Made by a program: the position numbers and the translations under genes
Notes under the pieces: generated by a model
Databases searched by the model: none
Told to the model about the DNA's origin: nothing
Seen by the model: only the letters and a program-made list of their open reading frames with translations
Shown: positions 25,375 through 36,745 of the stretch, one piece after another
Position numbering within the stretch: position 1 is the first letter of the stretch
How the letters are laid out: each line of letters begins with the position of its first letter
DNA from: Acanthaster planci
Lineage: Eukaryota > Echinodermata > Asteroidea > Valvatida > Acanthasteridae
DNA length: 64,000 nucleotides
Assembly (NCBI RefSeq): GCF_001949145.1
Contig: NW_019091431.1
Coordinates: forward strand, 505,971 to 569,970
Direction: 5' to 3'

Positions 25375-28300
25375 GTAAGCTGATGTGTACATACACATGC
25401 CGTCACGTCACACGCACTGTCGAATCAGTAATGTAAATATGCATTGGGATACATTCCAGTTATTTATAAGCCTAACCAGTTGTTCCATTCAGTAGCTGTG
25501 CACAAATAGAATAACGGAATAACATATGTGATTGATATGGCCGTCCATTTTCAGGTAAATGTGCCGTTTTGGGGTGTGGGGGAGATCCGGCGGGTACACT
25601 TTTTTTTAAAGAGGAATGAAAGCAAATGAGCTGTGGCTTGTGTCACAGATTCTGTACATGTTAAAATTTCAAATGTAAGAGGGAAACAGGGGCATAGACT
25701 TCCCCTATGCCGAATGGAGATACACGTATTTTTTGGAGAGGGCATTGCAATTTATGGGGTTGCTCTAACTCTAAAATAATGCGACGCTATATATGCTTTT
25801 GGGGGACTGAGGACAGGGCAGAGGACCGTAGGCTAGTTGACACAGGTTAGTAATTACATGTAGTTCCGAAGGTTAGCTTCATCTACCGAGTATCGACAAA
25901 GGTGATTATTTGGAGACTATATCGTGCAACTAATGTCACGGTATATGTGACTTTCGCCGTGTAGGTTAACAATTATACGATCTGGAACTCATACAGTGTG
26001 CCTAACACGCTGGACGTGCCCTTTGTATTCAAATAAGACTGGCGCATCGATAGTGGGCCTGTTAGCAAATAGATCACGGTGCGTTTGCTTACAGCGAGTA
26101 CAATAGAGCAAACAATAACACACGGTCCGACCGTTAACGAGGATAATTCATCCACAGGTTTGTGGTCAAAGTGCGGTGATAAAGTGATTGCCAGTGACAG
26201 TGCTTTTGAATTTCTTTTCTTCCAATCGTTTTGAGTAATAATTTAATGGTCACGATTTTAATTCAGTTTTTATGTGAGTACTTTGTGTTGGAAATTCAGC
26301 TGGTACTGTATAGGATATTACCCATTGATTTTAAGTGGAAAGAAATGTGTTTATCAAAATTGATGGCAGTGAATTTCGTGTTTTAACGTAGCATGACACA
26401 CGTGTGGTTCAATGGATACTGTGACCATATGACCATGTTTAGATGCCATTGGGGACCTGCCACTCTAGCATTAGTCTGATCGCTGAAAGAGTTGGAGAAT
26501 TGCAACAAGTGGTCAACATTCTACTTCGTCTGCTCATCTAACGCACACTTTTATGGCTGCCAATTAGTGAACTCCCGCCCTCGTGAATGGGAGCAAAACT
26601 ACGTACCGATTAATTTATTTGTTATTAATTTTAATGATTTATTTCAGTCGTGGCCTAAATGGTCAAATTGAGTGGCATTTTACATCCATTAACAGTTAAA
26701 TTACAGATGAAAACACTATAATAATCATAAGAGGGTGTAGCATGTTGAAAGTAAAACGAAGTAATTCATACTAAAAGATTTGAAATGATACTTTGCATTC
26801 TAAAACCTTGCATACTTAATTAAAAATAGTGGCACATTAACTTAATAAAAAGAACGATGGCACCAAGGCACCAACAAACACACAACGTCAGAACACACCG
26901 ACAAACCACCAAATATTACTTCACACTTGCGTTCAATTTAAAACCGTTGCCTACAGCTTAGGCCTAGGCCTTCAACCCCATTGGAAAGACGTGGAGACGC
27001 GCAGATAGAAGACTTAGACTTACAGGAAGCTCTGGATACCTGTTTCGGACACGATCTTAGTTAGGCCGATAATTCAGTCGGCAAGGAGGCTATTTGAAGA
27101 ACTGACTCAGTTGAAATCGCGATTACATGTATTGTCCTTTACGGAATGGAGCATTGTTTGTTTCTAACATCGTGCTTCTAGGTCATGTCACGGTGCAATA
27201 AGCCTTATCACATACACTGCATGGGTGATTTTGCACAATGGTAGAAAGGCAGTGTGGGAAGGAAAAAGATGTAAACATTGTCCCTTTTTCCTTCCCACAA
27301 TGCCTTTATACCATTGTGCAAAATCACCCATGCAGTGTTTGCAATAAGGCTTATGCGAATGTGCTTAATGCTCAAGAGATTCTGGCGCGGATTCTGCCCC
27401 AGGATCCTGGTGTGGTTTTCCCCGGTGTATTTGCCGGAAGTTGTATCACGCCGATGTCACCAGTCGCAGGTGAGGTGTTTTGAACTTCACAAAAGCCAAC
27501 GTGTTTTTCCAAGATCTGCAGTACATCATAGTTTTTTCTCAGTCAGTCAGTAGAATTTTTGTAACTCTCTGTTTCCATTTAAACATATCACGAGGTAACA
27601 TTTCTATTTACATGTACAAGTCCGAGTCCACCTTCTACCACGTGACGTCTATTGGTTCTCAATCTGATTTCTGGATATCTTTGTTCTGCTAAGTATTTTG
27701 TAAGTCAGTGCTCGGCCAACGCCATGCGCTGCCTGATTTCCCAAGCGAAGCTGTATTTTCTTTTCAATGATTAACAAATTATTCACGTTGGTTCCCTGAT
27801 CGTGTCGACATTTTATCCGGGCTTTACGTATACCAGTCCCCTCCCCCAGCGGAAGTTCAGATTATAAGGCCTTTTCCTGCTCCAACGGAATGACGTCTTT
27901 ATATGTATGTATGACCTTCAACTCAAATGTCCAGCTCACTTGTTTTTAACCCCCCCAATTAAGAGGCCCGGTTTGGATAAATATTTTTTCAACGCTACTC
28001 TTCTTCCCGTGGGACTTGGAGGTCATTTCGTTTTCTTCTGAGGAGCATCTTATGCAGCGATGATAACGCCCTCTGTTGATTCTTACAGAAAAGGACAGGC
28101 AGTAGTTTGGTTTAGTTTTCACCGGAGAATTTTCAGACCCTAACCCTAAACATCTCAGATGAGGACGGTTGTAGTTTTAATGGCCTTTTTTCACGAAATC
28201 CATCCAAGCCGGCGATGGATCAGATCTACTTGCCATTTTGAAAATACAAGTTTCCACGCGTCTGAAAAGAGTTGCAAATCTCAAATTTTTCTCACCACTG

Positions 28301-31300
28301 AGAACCAGGAGTTCATTACCCTTTGTGAATATCTCGAACTTTACGAGCATGATCAGTGTTATACTCCTCCATGTCGATACACTAGAGCTTCGCTACCTGG
28401 ATTTATTTGGTAAGTTACGCCACGGTTCGGTGCTCAAATAGCAGATAATGCGTAATTTTCGTGAAAGGTGCAGGTTGCGCAGCTATAGCGCAATAAAAAT
28501 ACATGTGGCGTCAAGGAGTTACGTTATCAGGCAAGTTTCATATCTTTTTGTCGAAGGTAAACAACAAAAAGACCTTAAAGAAGAATAACGTAACACCTCA
28601 CCTTCCGTACCAAGCTATAGACAGACACTGAAGACTTTATGGTCTTACTGGATTACAACGGCGTGTATTTTGGTCGACAATGAGCAACATTTGCCTCTGG
28701 TTTTCTAGCAAATGATGTGCAAAATGAGTTCGACATGAAAGCTGGCAGAATAACAAGTACACGCGGCCTAAAAATAGTCCCAAGTTACAGCTCAGGCAAC
28801 GAGCCATGCCGCACACATTCATCATGAATCACCAATGTGTACATCATACCCCCTACCGAAATAACTTATAAAATGTGTAGCAAGCAAGAAAACATTTTAA
28901 CGTGTCTGGGTTGAGGTCTGAGCCACAAAACTTGTCAAAAGAGAAAACATTTTGTCTCAAAAATGTAGTAACGCTTTGAGAAGACTTAATTGTCAATTTT
29001 TCTTCTTCTGTAGCATCATATAATTATAGTTAGGGTCTGCCGTGAATCTCCCACGCACTACGCTCTGTCCAAAGAACTGAAAAGTCAGGTTTAACAGCAA
29101 TTTGTTTTCAGTCTCATTGACCGAAACTTTGTTCTTGCACTAATTTTAAATAGTGCGCAGGTATACTAGATTTTGTAGTTTGTTTCGTGACCAACAAACC
29201 AGTCTAGTTGTGGACCAGCCTCGCATGGTTCGCCATTTGTAAAGCATCTTATTCGTAGAGGCAAGCACTGAATTTAGGCGTTTTGGCGCGCAGAATCAGT
29301 CTGAAGTTTCAGTCAACTGGCAGGACGCATCCGGCAGACGTCTAGCGCGACCGGCTACGCTGCGTGTTAGTACAGTCAGACCAGTTGCCTGATTCTTTAA
29401 TACAGGAAGCCCTTTTTGGCGGGAACTTACTGACTCTATCCGCCGTTGTAATTGGCAAAACACGGGCCATCGCGGCAGAGGAAAAGGTGCCAGAAGTACA
29501 CTGCGTCTATTTTTAGTGTACCTTCGCCCAAGATATAACTGATAAAGAATTCATGTTGGCTAAGATTCAACTCGCCACACAGTTTGGGGAGTTAGGCCTA
29601 GGGTAAATGGAGAGAAAGTAAGCAGGTCACTAAGATCAGGTCCCGACCGACTTATTTTTAGAAACCGACAATTTCCTTACGGTCTTACGAGGGTCCCTTG
29701 ATAATACGCCATAAATATAGATAAACCGCATCTTTGAAAACTATTAATCTGATCTGACGTTTAAAACTAACATGAGCCCAAGAATGGTTTCTACACACTT
29801 TATATAGTTACACCAGCCCGGGTTTACGTGTCAACGTGACAACACTTAAACAACTCTTGTGATGTCACTCTATTCAGAATCTCAAGGCAGTTGTGACATT
29901 ATATTGCATTGTGACATTATATAGTATTGCTTATATTGGTTGCGACGTAAGGTATATTTCTATGTCTTTGCGTTTTTCTGTTTAAAATTTACATTGTAAC
30001 AGGTTTCACTGAAATTCACTCGGTATTACGGTATTCTTAGCCAAATCACTGTCACTTTAATTTCAGTTTTAACTCTTCCTCTGTTATTTAAGTGAACAAG
30101 TTTTAAATAACTACCAGTAACATGTATAACAATGACAATTCATGCGTGCCGTAAGTTTCCTAAGTCAGTAGATACAGTGCGCCACCTTGTGTTGAATCTT
30201 TTGAAACCCCAAACCAACCTTATCTTGTAGCCAGTGTAAACTTCACAACAATTTGGCATCTGACCGTGCGCACCTGCGGGCAGTTTCTCTAAAGTTGACT
30301 TAACAGAACATGATTTTCGCTGCCTCACCAGGTGAAACTGTCCTGGCGTTTTGCGCGCAAAGTGGAGGTTACAAAGAAAAAAAAAGGCGGGAAGTAGTAG
30401 TTAGTGGATGAATTGATTAGTGGTGACAACATCATCTTTATTAATTACCGCCAAGGCTTTAGTACACACCAGAACGGAAAGATGACTGCAGTCGCAGAGC
30501 TGATGATTCTAGACCAATAACCACACAAAAAGACAGACCTGGGATGAAGGTAACAGGTGTGCGATGTCATCGTAACTGGTTTTTGCCTAGACAATTTTGC
30601 TTAGGGTTTTCATTCGCTTATCTCAATCTGAATGAATATATACAGCGCTCTTATAGGTGCTTTAAAGTCCTGTCTCGGAAAATCTTGTCGTTCCGTGGTC
30701 ATCTGTCCTCAGGTTTACGTTATAACGAAGCCTACAAAAACCTCCAAAATTGCGGAGTGTACAAGAGAAACTACAAGAAATTGATGAAGTTATATTACTG
30801 CTTAGAAAATGTTTGTTTGAGATAAAATTTCCATGTTTAGTTGCATTGTCTTGCAACCGGACGTCACCCCCTCTTCAGTAGAGAGCAGTACTTCTTTGAT
30901 TTATTCACCTGCTACCCAGAGGCGAAGTAACAAATTCTATACCTCGGTAGACTCCTCCTTAACAGAAAGTACCTATGAAATATCCGGGCTCTAATTTCAT
31001 TTTCTTATTACTGAGCTTCAACGGGGGATTAAACACTTTTGGCCAAATGGGTCACGACATTAAGAACTTGACAGTACAGAGCGATGTCATGTGCATGGAG
31101 CAGGAATTTATATTCCAAGCGTTCTCTAAAAACTGTTGATCGGTTTCTTTCCCTGCAGTGCAAAGATGGCAGCCATGTCCTGACCAAATCCTCTCATCCT
31201 GAGGTCACGCCAAATCATCGGCAGTCGCGATGCTGGAACTTCGGAATGGCTTCCTGTCTCATCTTTTCCATTGTCGCCTCGGTTGGTTTGTGTGTGCTTC

Positions 31301-34300
31301 TTTACTCCGCTGCCAGACCAGTTCCACTGCAGGTTTGTTCTTCCTAAATTTGCTACCACTCAGAGAGTTCTGTCTCTTCAATGGAGACAACAGGCTAAAC
31401 AAAAGGTCAAGAGCGAAACTGAATGATCAAGTTTTAAATTTTGTCATTTCTTCAAACTTGTCAATAGTCACATGCATATTTAGCACTAAATTGAAAATAA
31501 GGTTCAGTTGTTTGTGACTAGCTTGCAGAAATCTTTTCATTAACACCTCGTAGCTATCTTGCCTGTGCACAGTGTTATGAAACACGAACTTCATGTTGGA
31601 AATTGTTGCGATAAATATGAGCAGTGTATTTGGACAGCAGGTAAAACAAATTGAATTTATACAGTTGGCTTTTTAAATCATGATTATTGTTTGGGCGATT
31701 CCATCGATGTCATTAACCTGTTTTTTAAAGCAAGGTCAAAAAATCAAAGTCCCAAAATCGAACCTTTCAAGTCAAACCAACTTTGGTTTTATCACATCCA
31801 CGACAAAGGCAACGGTAACTAATGCGATAGAGCGTTAAATACATAGTTGATGTGAAACTGAACACCACTTAAAACATCTATGTTAAAAAGGGTATAAATG
31901 ACTCTTGCGAGCAAAGAACACCTACATGTATGTAGATCGTAATCATCTCAGTGGCTTTGATCCAAAATCAGAATAGCTCAACAAACTTCAGCCGTTAGAG
32001 ACTGATGTGATCGATTTTGAAATTATGCCAATATAAAAGATGTTCCCAAATCAGAAGTCGCACTAGATGACGTTTCACATTGAATCCTTTAATAGTTTGA
32101 ACTTTAAATAAACCTTCATTTTACTTAAGTCTCTTGAGTGGACGTTAATCAGTTCTGGAAGTTCAGCCTTTCAAGGCAAGTTTGGAATTACGGAAGGCAA
32201 GGATTTAATGCATCTCAACAAGTAATACGTTGAAGAGCACAGTTTGCTGCTCCCTGGGAAGTTTAAAAACCGCCGTCATGTAGGTTATGCCTCCTATCTC
32301 GCACATCCTGGCCAATAAACAACTGACCTTTGACATTTGACAACAGGTGTAGAAGCAGGCAACTGACCAATCAGGAAATGATCTTTAGCAGGTGTATATG
32401 CCCTTATCCATGCATGTCCAAGTAAAACAAATTTCGAGTATGTTATTAGGCACGTCTAAAATGGGAAATCTTCCCATTTGCCATCAGAAATACATTTCAG
32501 ATTTGAAAGGGCATTTGTGAATAAAGGGTTCAACCATTTCTATGTATGCCTTTGAAAGTGAGTGGTAATAATCTGCTCAAATGTTTGGATGATACAAGAA
32601 CACCCTGCGTTTGGTAGTATCCCCGTTGTAAAAAAAGTGGCATGGTGCCAAGCTGGCACTGATTTCATTAACGGCACGGATTTTGAAGATTTACCCCTGT
32701 CAGCTAATTTCCTGTTCCTTCTTACTTCAGGAAGTCCCTTGCTCTCCACTTCTAATGACTGTTCACCCTTCTCCCCCGTCCCATAGTAGGATCTGGGTTC
32801 ATGTAACTAAGTGTTAGGAATCTTCTGTGCCCCTTAAGCCGACTTGTAACCTTATCGTTCTCCGCATAAGATTAGTCCCACCCTAGGGAGGAAAGCGCCC
32901 TCTGAAGACTACCCAACAACCTATAAATGCCAGCGTTGTCCTTGACGAAAATAAGCGCCGTGCTTGGTTAAAAATAAAGTGTTTGTAGGTTGAGAGGTTT
33001 ACGATAGCTTTGCCGCCCAAATCCCGTTTGTGAGCCTTCCCCAAGAAACATAGAGGATCGAGAAGGCACAAATATGCGCTCTAGTAAGCGGAAATGGCTT
33101 TTAATTATTGAGCATGCGCCTTGACCATTAGTATTCGATAACAAACAAACATGACTGGTGATCGAAATACTTAAACTATGATCTGTATTATTTTAATAGG
33201 GTTTCCTTTTGAAACTTATCAAAATATTCCATTGACGGCTGAAGGGTCAGGTAGGCCTAATTTATTTTCAATTACCGGTTACCCGAGAATATCAAACGAC
33301 AATGAAAGGTTAAGAATTACATGTACTGTATATACATGTAGGTATAAAGCCAACATGCAGGGTGTATCAGTTTTACGAAACACCGCAGTACACTAATAGT
33401 GCTGCTCACACTGGTTGCAGTAGCATCCAAGTTTTTTTCCCCAGTCTGATGTCAACATACATTACTACATTCATGTAGCGCTGAATGTTACATTTACATC
33501 ATCAAAACACTAGTCATACAGTATTACTAGGTTCCGTACTAAGGATATAGGGTCATGGAAACATAAAACGGACTGGCAAAGTGGTGACTATTCCTATCCT
33601 GCGCAGTGTAAAGCGTTGAGTGATTCATTTCTTTCAATTCTCTCTCGTCTGTTATCTACACCACGGAGAGAGAAAATGGCGAACTGTTTCCGGAGTTGGA
33701 GGGACCTCGGCAGTTGTAGCTGGGCCAAGGAGCCTTGGTGTTGTGACGCAGCTGCTGTATACTGCCGCCATCTTGGCGTTTTAGGCTGATATCTTATCTC
33801 TTGTTACTGGTTGAAACGCAAAATCCTCAACACTTCATAATGGAAGTGTTCATTCAGTGTGTGTGGTTGGACATTCGACGACTTTGTAAATCGTGTGTTA
33901 GAGGGACTTACATTTAGGCTCCCTATATTTTTTCTTTTATGATCAATCTGAGACCATCTCTAAGATTCATTCATACAGTGTGCTGTGTGTGGTGTAGCTG
34001 CATATTCAGTCTCAAACGGTTATGTCAGCTTAGGAACCTGTTGTTTGTTTTGTATCCATACATCACATTTAGAATATAAAGAAACAATGTTATTACAGAA
34101 TGAATAAGAGATGATGAATGGCAGATACTAGACAGAAAGCAATCGCTTGTTCATGGTCTAGTTCCTTATTTGTCACAATAATATCCATATGCTGCTATAG
34201 TTACAAGATAGAGGAGAGAGAGTAAAGAAAGTAAAATAACTGAAAGGACAGCTGAACGTCAGAATTAAGCAAAGATTTTCATTGTCATAACATCTTAGGA

Positions 34301-36745
34301 ATAACCGCGAATCTTATTATGACTGCTTAAGTATTCAAAGGTATGAATGCACAGAAGAAATGTGATATAGCTAGGGTAAATAAAATATAATATTACACTG
34401 GAAAGGAGGATATTCTTCAAGCACCTCTTCAAACCATGTACATGTATACTTCTAAAGTATGGTATTGAGGTGATTTGAAGAGAAGAACCACTGTTGTTGA
34501 TTATCTTAAAATGTTTCTCAAAAACGGATTAGATAAAAAGAACCTTACGAAAGAGATCCGTTTGTCTACCGCCCCAGAGTATACCATAAACAGCTCTATT
34601 AGCGTAGATTACCTGTGATAAAGATATGATTCAAGCTTCGCTTTATTTCACAGGACAGTTTCTCGGTTGACGAGTGCGAGGTACCCATTCTTCCAGATCA
34701 ACAGGAGCCCTTGGGTTACAAGGAACACATGACAACTGATAAAAAGAATATGATAGAGACCTTTGATATCCCAGAGATGAACGCCAACCATCCAGCTACA
34801 ATTATGCACGATTTCTACAACGTAAGGAGTAATCGAAAAAAAAGAACGTTGCCAACACTACAGTGACCCCCCCCCAATAAGATTGAATGACTTTCAAGAA
34901 CACTCGCTTAAAGGGCTAAAATAGCTGATTAACCATCGCTAACCAGGATTGTGGCAAATTGTTCAAACTATCACCACATCTGACACTTACTGAGTCTCGT
35001 GGTAGTAGTTTGAAAACAGTAAGCGGGAAAATAGCATAGCTCACGATGTATTATAGTGAGAGTTACGGGTGGCGACATCCCCAGGGAAAGGATCAAATTG
35101 ACAAGGGGTGATCGTAACTTGGCAGGGTGGGTTTAACCACACACCAAACCGTCTCATTCTGCGGTATTATACCTCCTTATGCGAGGCTGTGTTATGTCTA
35201 CTCAGACGGCAGCTTTCTGTAGCACAACCTGGAGGAATAATTGAAAGCATGTTCGGCAAAGGAACTACGACTGAGAGGCAGTTTCCCTTTTGGCAGTATG
35301 CGAATGACAATGCTATTATATACAAGGCACTTGGGAACCACTCCACTTATGTATGTTTCTTACCGGAGCTTTCCAGAAAACCTCTTTATGATCTGCAATC
35401 AATTTCCACTGGTTAATAATAAATTCAATTTGGTAAGGTTATCATATAAGCTGGTATTTTCTTGTAACTCTTTGTTAACAGGAAATAACGATTTATTTGG
35501 ATCGGTTGGAGGATACTTGTTTCATCATGAAACTCAACACAACAGAAGTTGTCCAGCCAAAGCACCTGCTGGAAGCTTTCATCAGATATAAGGTATTTCC
35601 AGATAAATCTGCACAGACATTTTGGCAAAATGAGGTAATATGACAAATAATTATCATAATTTTCTATTGACGGAGTTCGCAAAACGTCAAAGGCAGACAC
35701 ACAGCTTCAAACAGGTTCTGGCGAAGGTTGAATGTCATTCCATCACAAGAAAAATCAATGAAGGGCTACTGAAGCAGGCATCAACGCTAGGAAAGCCCCC
35801 GACGTTGAACTGAGTTTCTTTTTTGTGTGTAAATTACTTTGAGTTTAACATCCAAAATTTCTCCCTGTGTGTTACAGGCTGTTTCGTTATTGCTTAGCTT
35901 GTTGTAAACTTGGTGAATGACTTTTTGTCAGTTTCAATATTAGTGCCTAGTGCCGCAATATTTTTTTTTACCAAAAGATGCTTGCGTCGTCAATTTTCAT
36001 TCACCATTCTTCTGCCAAATGTTTTAGAGAGGAGACTTTGACCTGGATATAGACACCATTCGTGAAACCATGCACGTACAGATGCCACCATTATCTGACC
36101 TTGCTCCCCTTGGTCTTGGAGCTGAGATTTTGTGTGAAGATCTGCCTACCTATTGGCTAGTCAATCCCAGAACGCCGGGTAAGAGTTTGCCAAGCAGGTT
36201 TTTCCATGTCACTAGGTGATGCATACAGTGTCGTTAAATTAATCTTCCATTCCTTTCCGCAAACGATACATTTACCTCATAAAGAGGATCCTCATGATGC
36301 TGGGTTACGAGTTACTTCACATTTCTACCGCAATCAGAAACTCCAAACGATAGAAAACAAGACTTTTGGCTTAACAGCTCCCGGAAAGTGTTACCAAACC
36401 AATGACGTTACCCTTCACTAATGCGTAACCTCTAACAATCTGTTTCGCATCCCAGTCACTATAAATAATATCAACGAGGGCAGCTCATGACGCCTATCGT
36501 ACTAAATGCTTTTCTCCAAAACCAGAAACCACATAAATAGCAAATCTTCTCGCAGCTTACATGAACACCTGTCGTATAGATTTCTAATGACAATTCAAAC
36601 TTATTTGGAATGACTAACCTTGTTGAATACTGTTCTGTTTCCAAATACAGCACTCCGGAAGCGAAGTATTCACTCAGATGAACATCACGTGACATACTTC
36701 AACGGACAATACATGGTTGACCTGACTGTTATCAACGCAGTTTGA
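25267..36745 (+). CDS. ITM2: ITM2-family type II membrane protein with BRICHOS domain
   Basis: Six exons (25267-25374, 31159-31332, 34654-34821, 35482-35592, 36028-36178, 36651-36745) join with phases 0, 0, 0, 0 and 1 to give 268 aa, almost the length of vertebrate ITM2A/B/C (about 265 aa, also six exons). A short cytoplasmic head precedes one TM helix (about 64-88). The BRICHOS domain (about 143-225) has the HDF motif (Asp147), YLDRLEDTC and the cysteine pair C163/C223. A LRKR cleavage site (239-242) then releases a 26-residue C-terminal peptide. In ITM2B the BRICHOS part acts as a chaperone and furin-type enzymes free the end peptide. The peptide here aligns with the family peptide but lacks both cysteines. 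Protein family and exons 3-6 are firm; exon 1 is inferred from phase and the ITM2-like opening. Confidence 0.85.
27196..27356. mobile_element. Fold-back (MITE-like) element in ITM2-like intron 1
   Basis: About 75-bp left arm (27196-27271) and 74-bp right arm (27283-27356) are near-perfect inverted repeats around an 11-bp spacer; for example TGCATGGGTGATTTTGCACA is matched exactly by its complement in the other arm. There is no coding capacity. It could be a miniature inverted-repeat element or, if transcribed in the intron, a long hairpin RNA. Confidence 0.85.
27357..31158. other. Remainder of ITM2-like intron 1
   Basis: A GC-richer piece at 27379-27470 ends at a donor-like CGCAG/gtgagg and is open in two frames, but shows no family motif; it could be an unrelated exon or chance. 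A 20-bp motif around TTGTGACATTATAT is doubled at 29890-29925. No other feature is supported. Confidence 0.4.
31159..31332 (+). CDS. ITM2: ITM2-like exon 2 (transmembrane helix)
   Basis: A strong acceptor (tttctttccctgcag) precedes TGC at 31159; the donor CTGCAG/gtttgt follows 31332. Encodes residues 37-94, with Arg-Cys-Trp just before the hydrophobic segment MASCLIFSIVASVGLCVLLY. The frame is also open upstream to an ATG at 31084, giving a possible alternative N-terminus of 25 residues. Confidence 0.82.
33764..33776 (+). promoter_or_regulatory. Consensus YY1-type site in ITM2-like intron 2
   Basis: GCCGCCATCTTGG is the reverse of the AAGATGGCGGC motif bound by YY1-class factors, which are often placed just downstream of transcription starts in animals. 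An ATGGCG lies 88 bp upstream (33676) and opens a 37-codon Cys-rich ORF. The local GC content is raised. This could mark an internal promoter or an unrelated transcript start; there is no direct evidence of use. Confidence 0.35.
34654..34821 (+). CDS. ITM2: ITM2-like exon 3 (linker and start of BRICHOS)
   Basis: Acceptor ttatttcacag, donor CAAC/gtaagg, phase 0 at both ends. Encodes residues 95-150, an acidic luminal linker ending FDIPEMNANHPATIMHDFYN, matching the ITM2 pattern of a D-x-P segment leading into the HDF motif. Confidence 0.88.
35482..35592 (+). CDS. ITM2: ITM2-like exon 4 (BRICHOS core)
   Basis: Acceptor ttgttaacag, donor ATAAG/gtattt, 37 codons in phase 0. Encodes ITIYLDRLEDTCFIMKLNTT and PKHLLEAFIRYK, a close match to the BRICHOS core of ITM2 proteins (Y-L-D, N-C-Y-x-M-x-L-N-T-S, P-P-K-N-L). 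Contains the first conserved cysteine (C163). Confidence 0.92.
36028..36178 (+). CDS. ITM2: ITM2-like exon 5 (end of BRICHOS)
   Basis: Acceptor aaatgttttag, donor CGCCGG/gtaag, leaving in phase 1. Encodes residues 188-237 and includes LGAEILCEDLPTYWLV, which carries the second BRICHOS cysteine (C223) and the post-Cys strand. Confidence 0.88.
36651..36745 (+). CDS. ITM2: ITM2-like exon 6 (processing site, released peptide, stop)
   Basis: Acceptor ccaaatacag, entry phase 1, TGA at 36743-36745. Encodes ALRKR and then the 26-residue peptide, which includes YFNGQYMVDLTVI, aligning with the conserved H-F-x-N-x-F-x-V-E-T core of ITM2 C-terminal peptides. The two family cysteines that form the peptide disulfide are replaced by Glu and Ile in this alignment. 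Confidence 0.85.
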
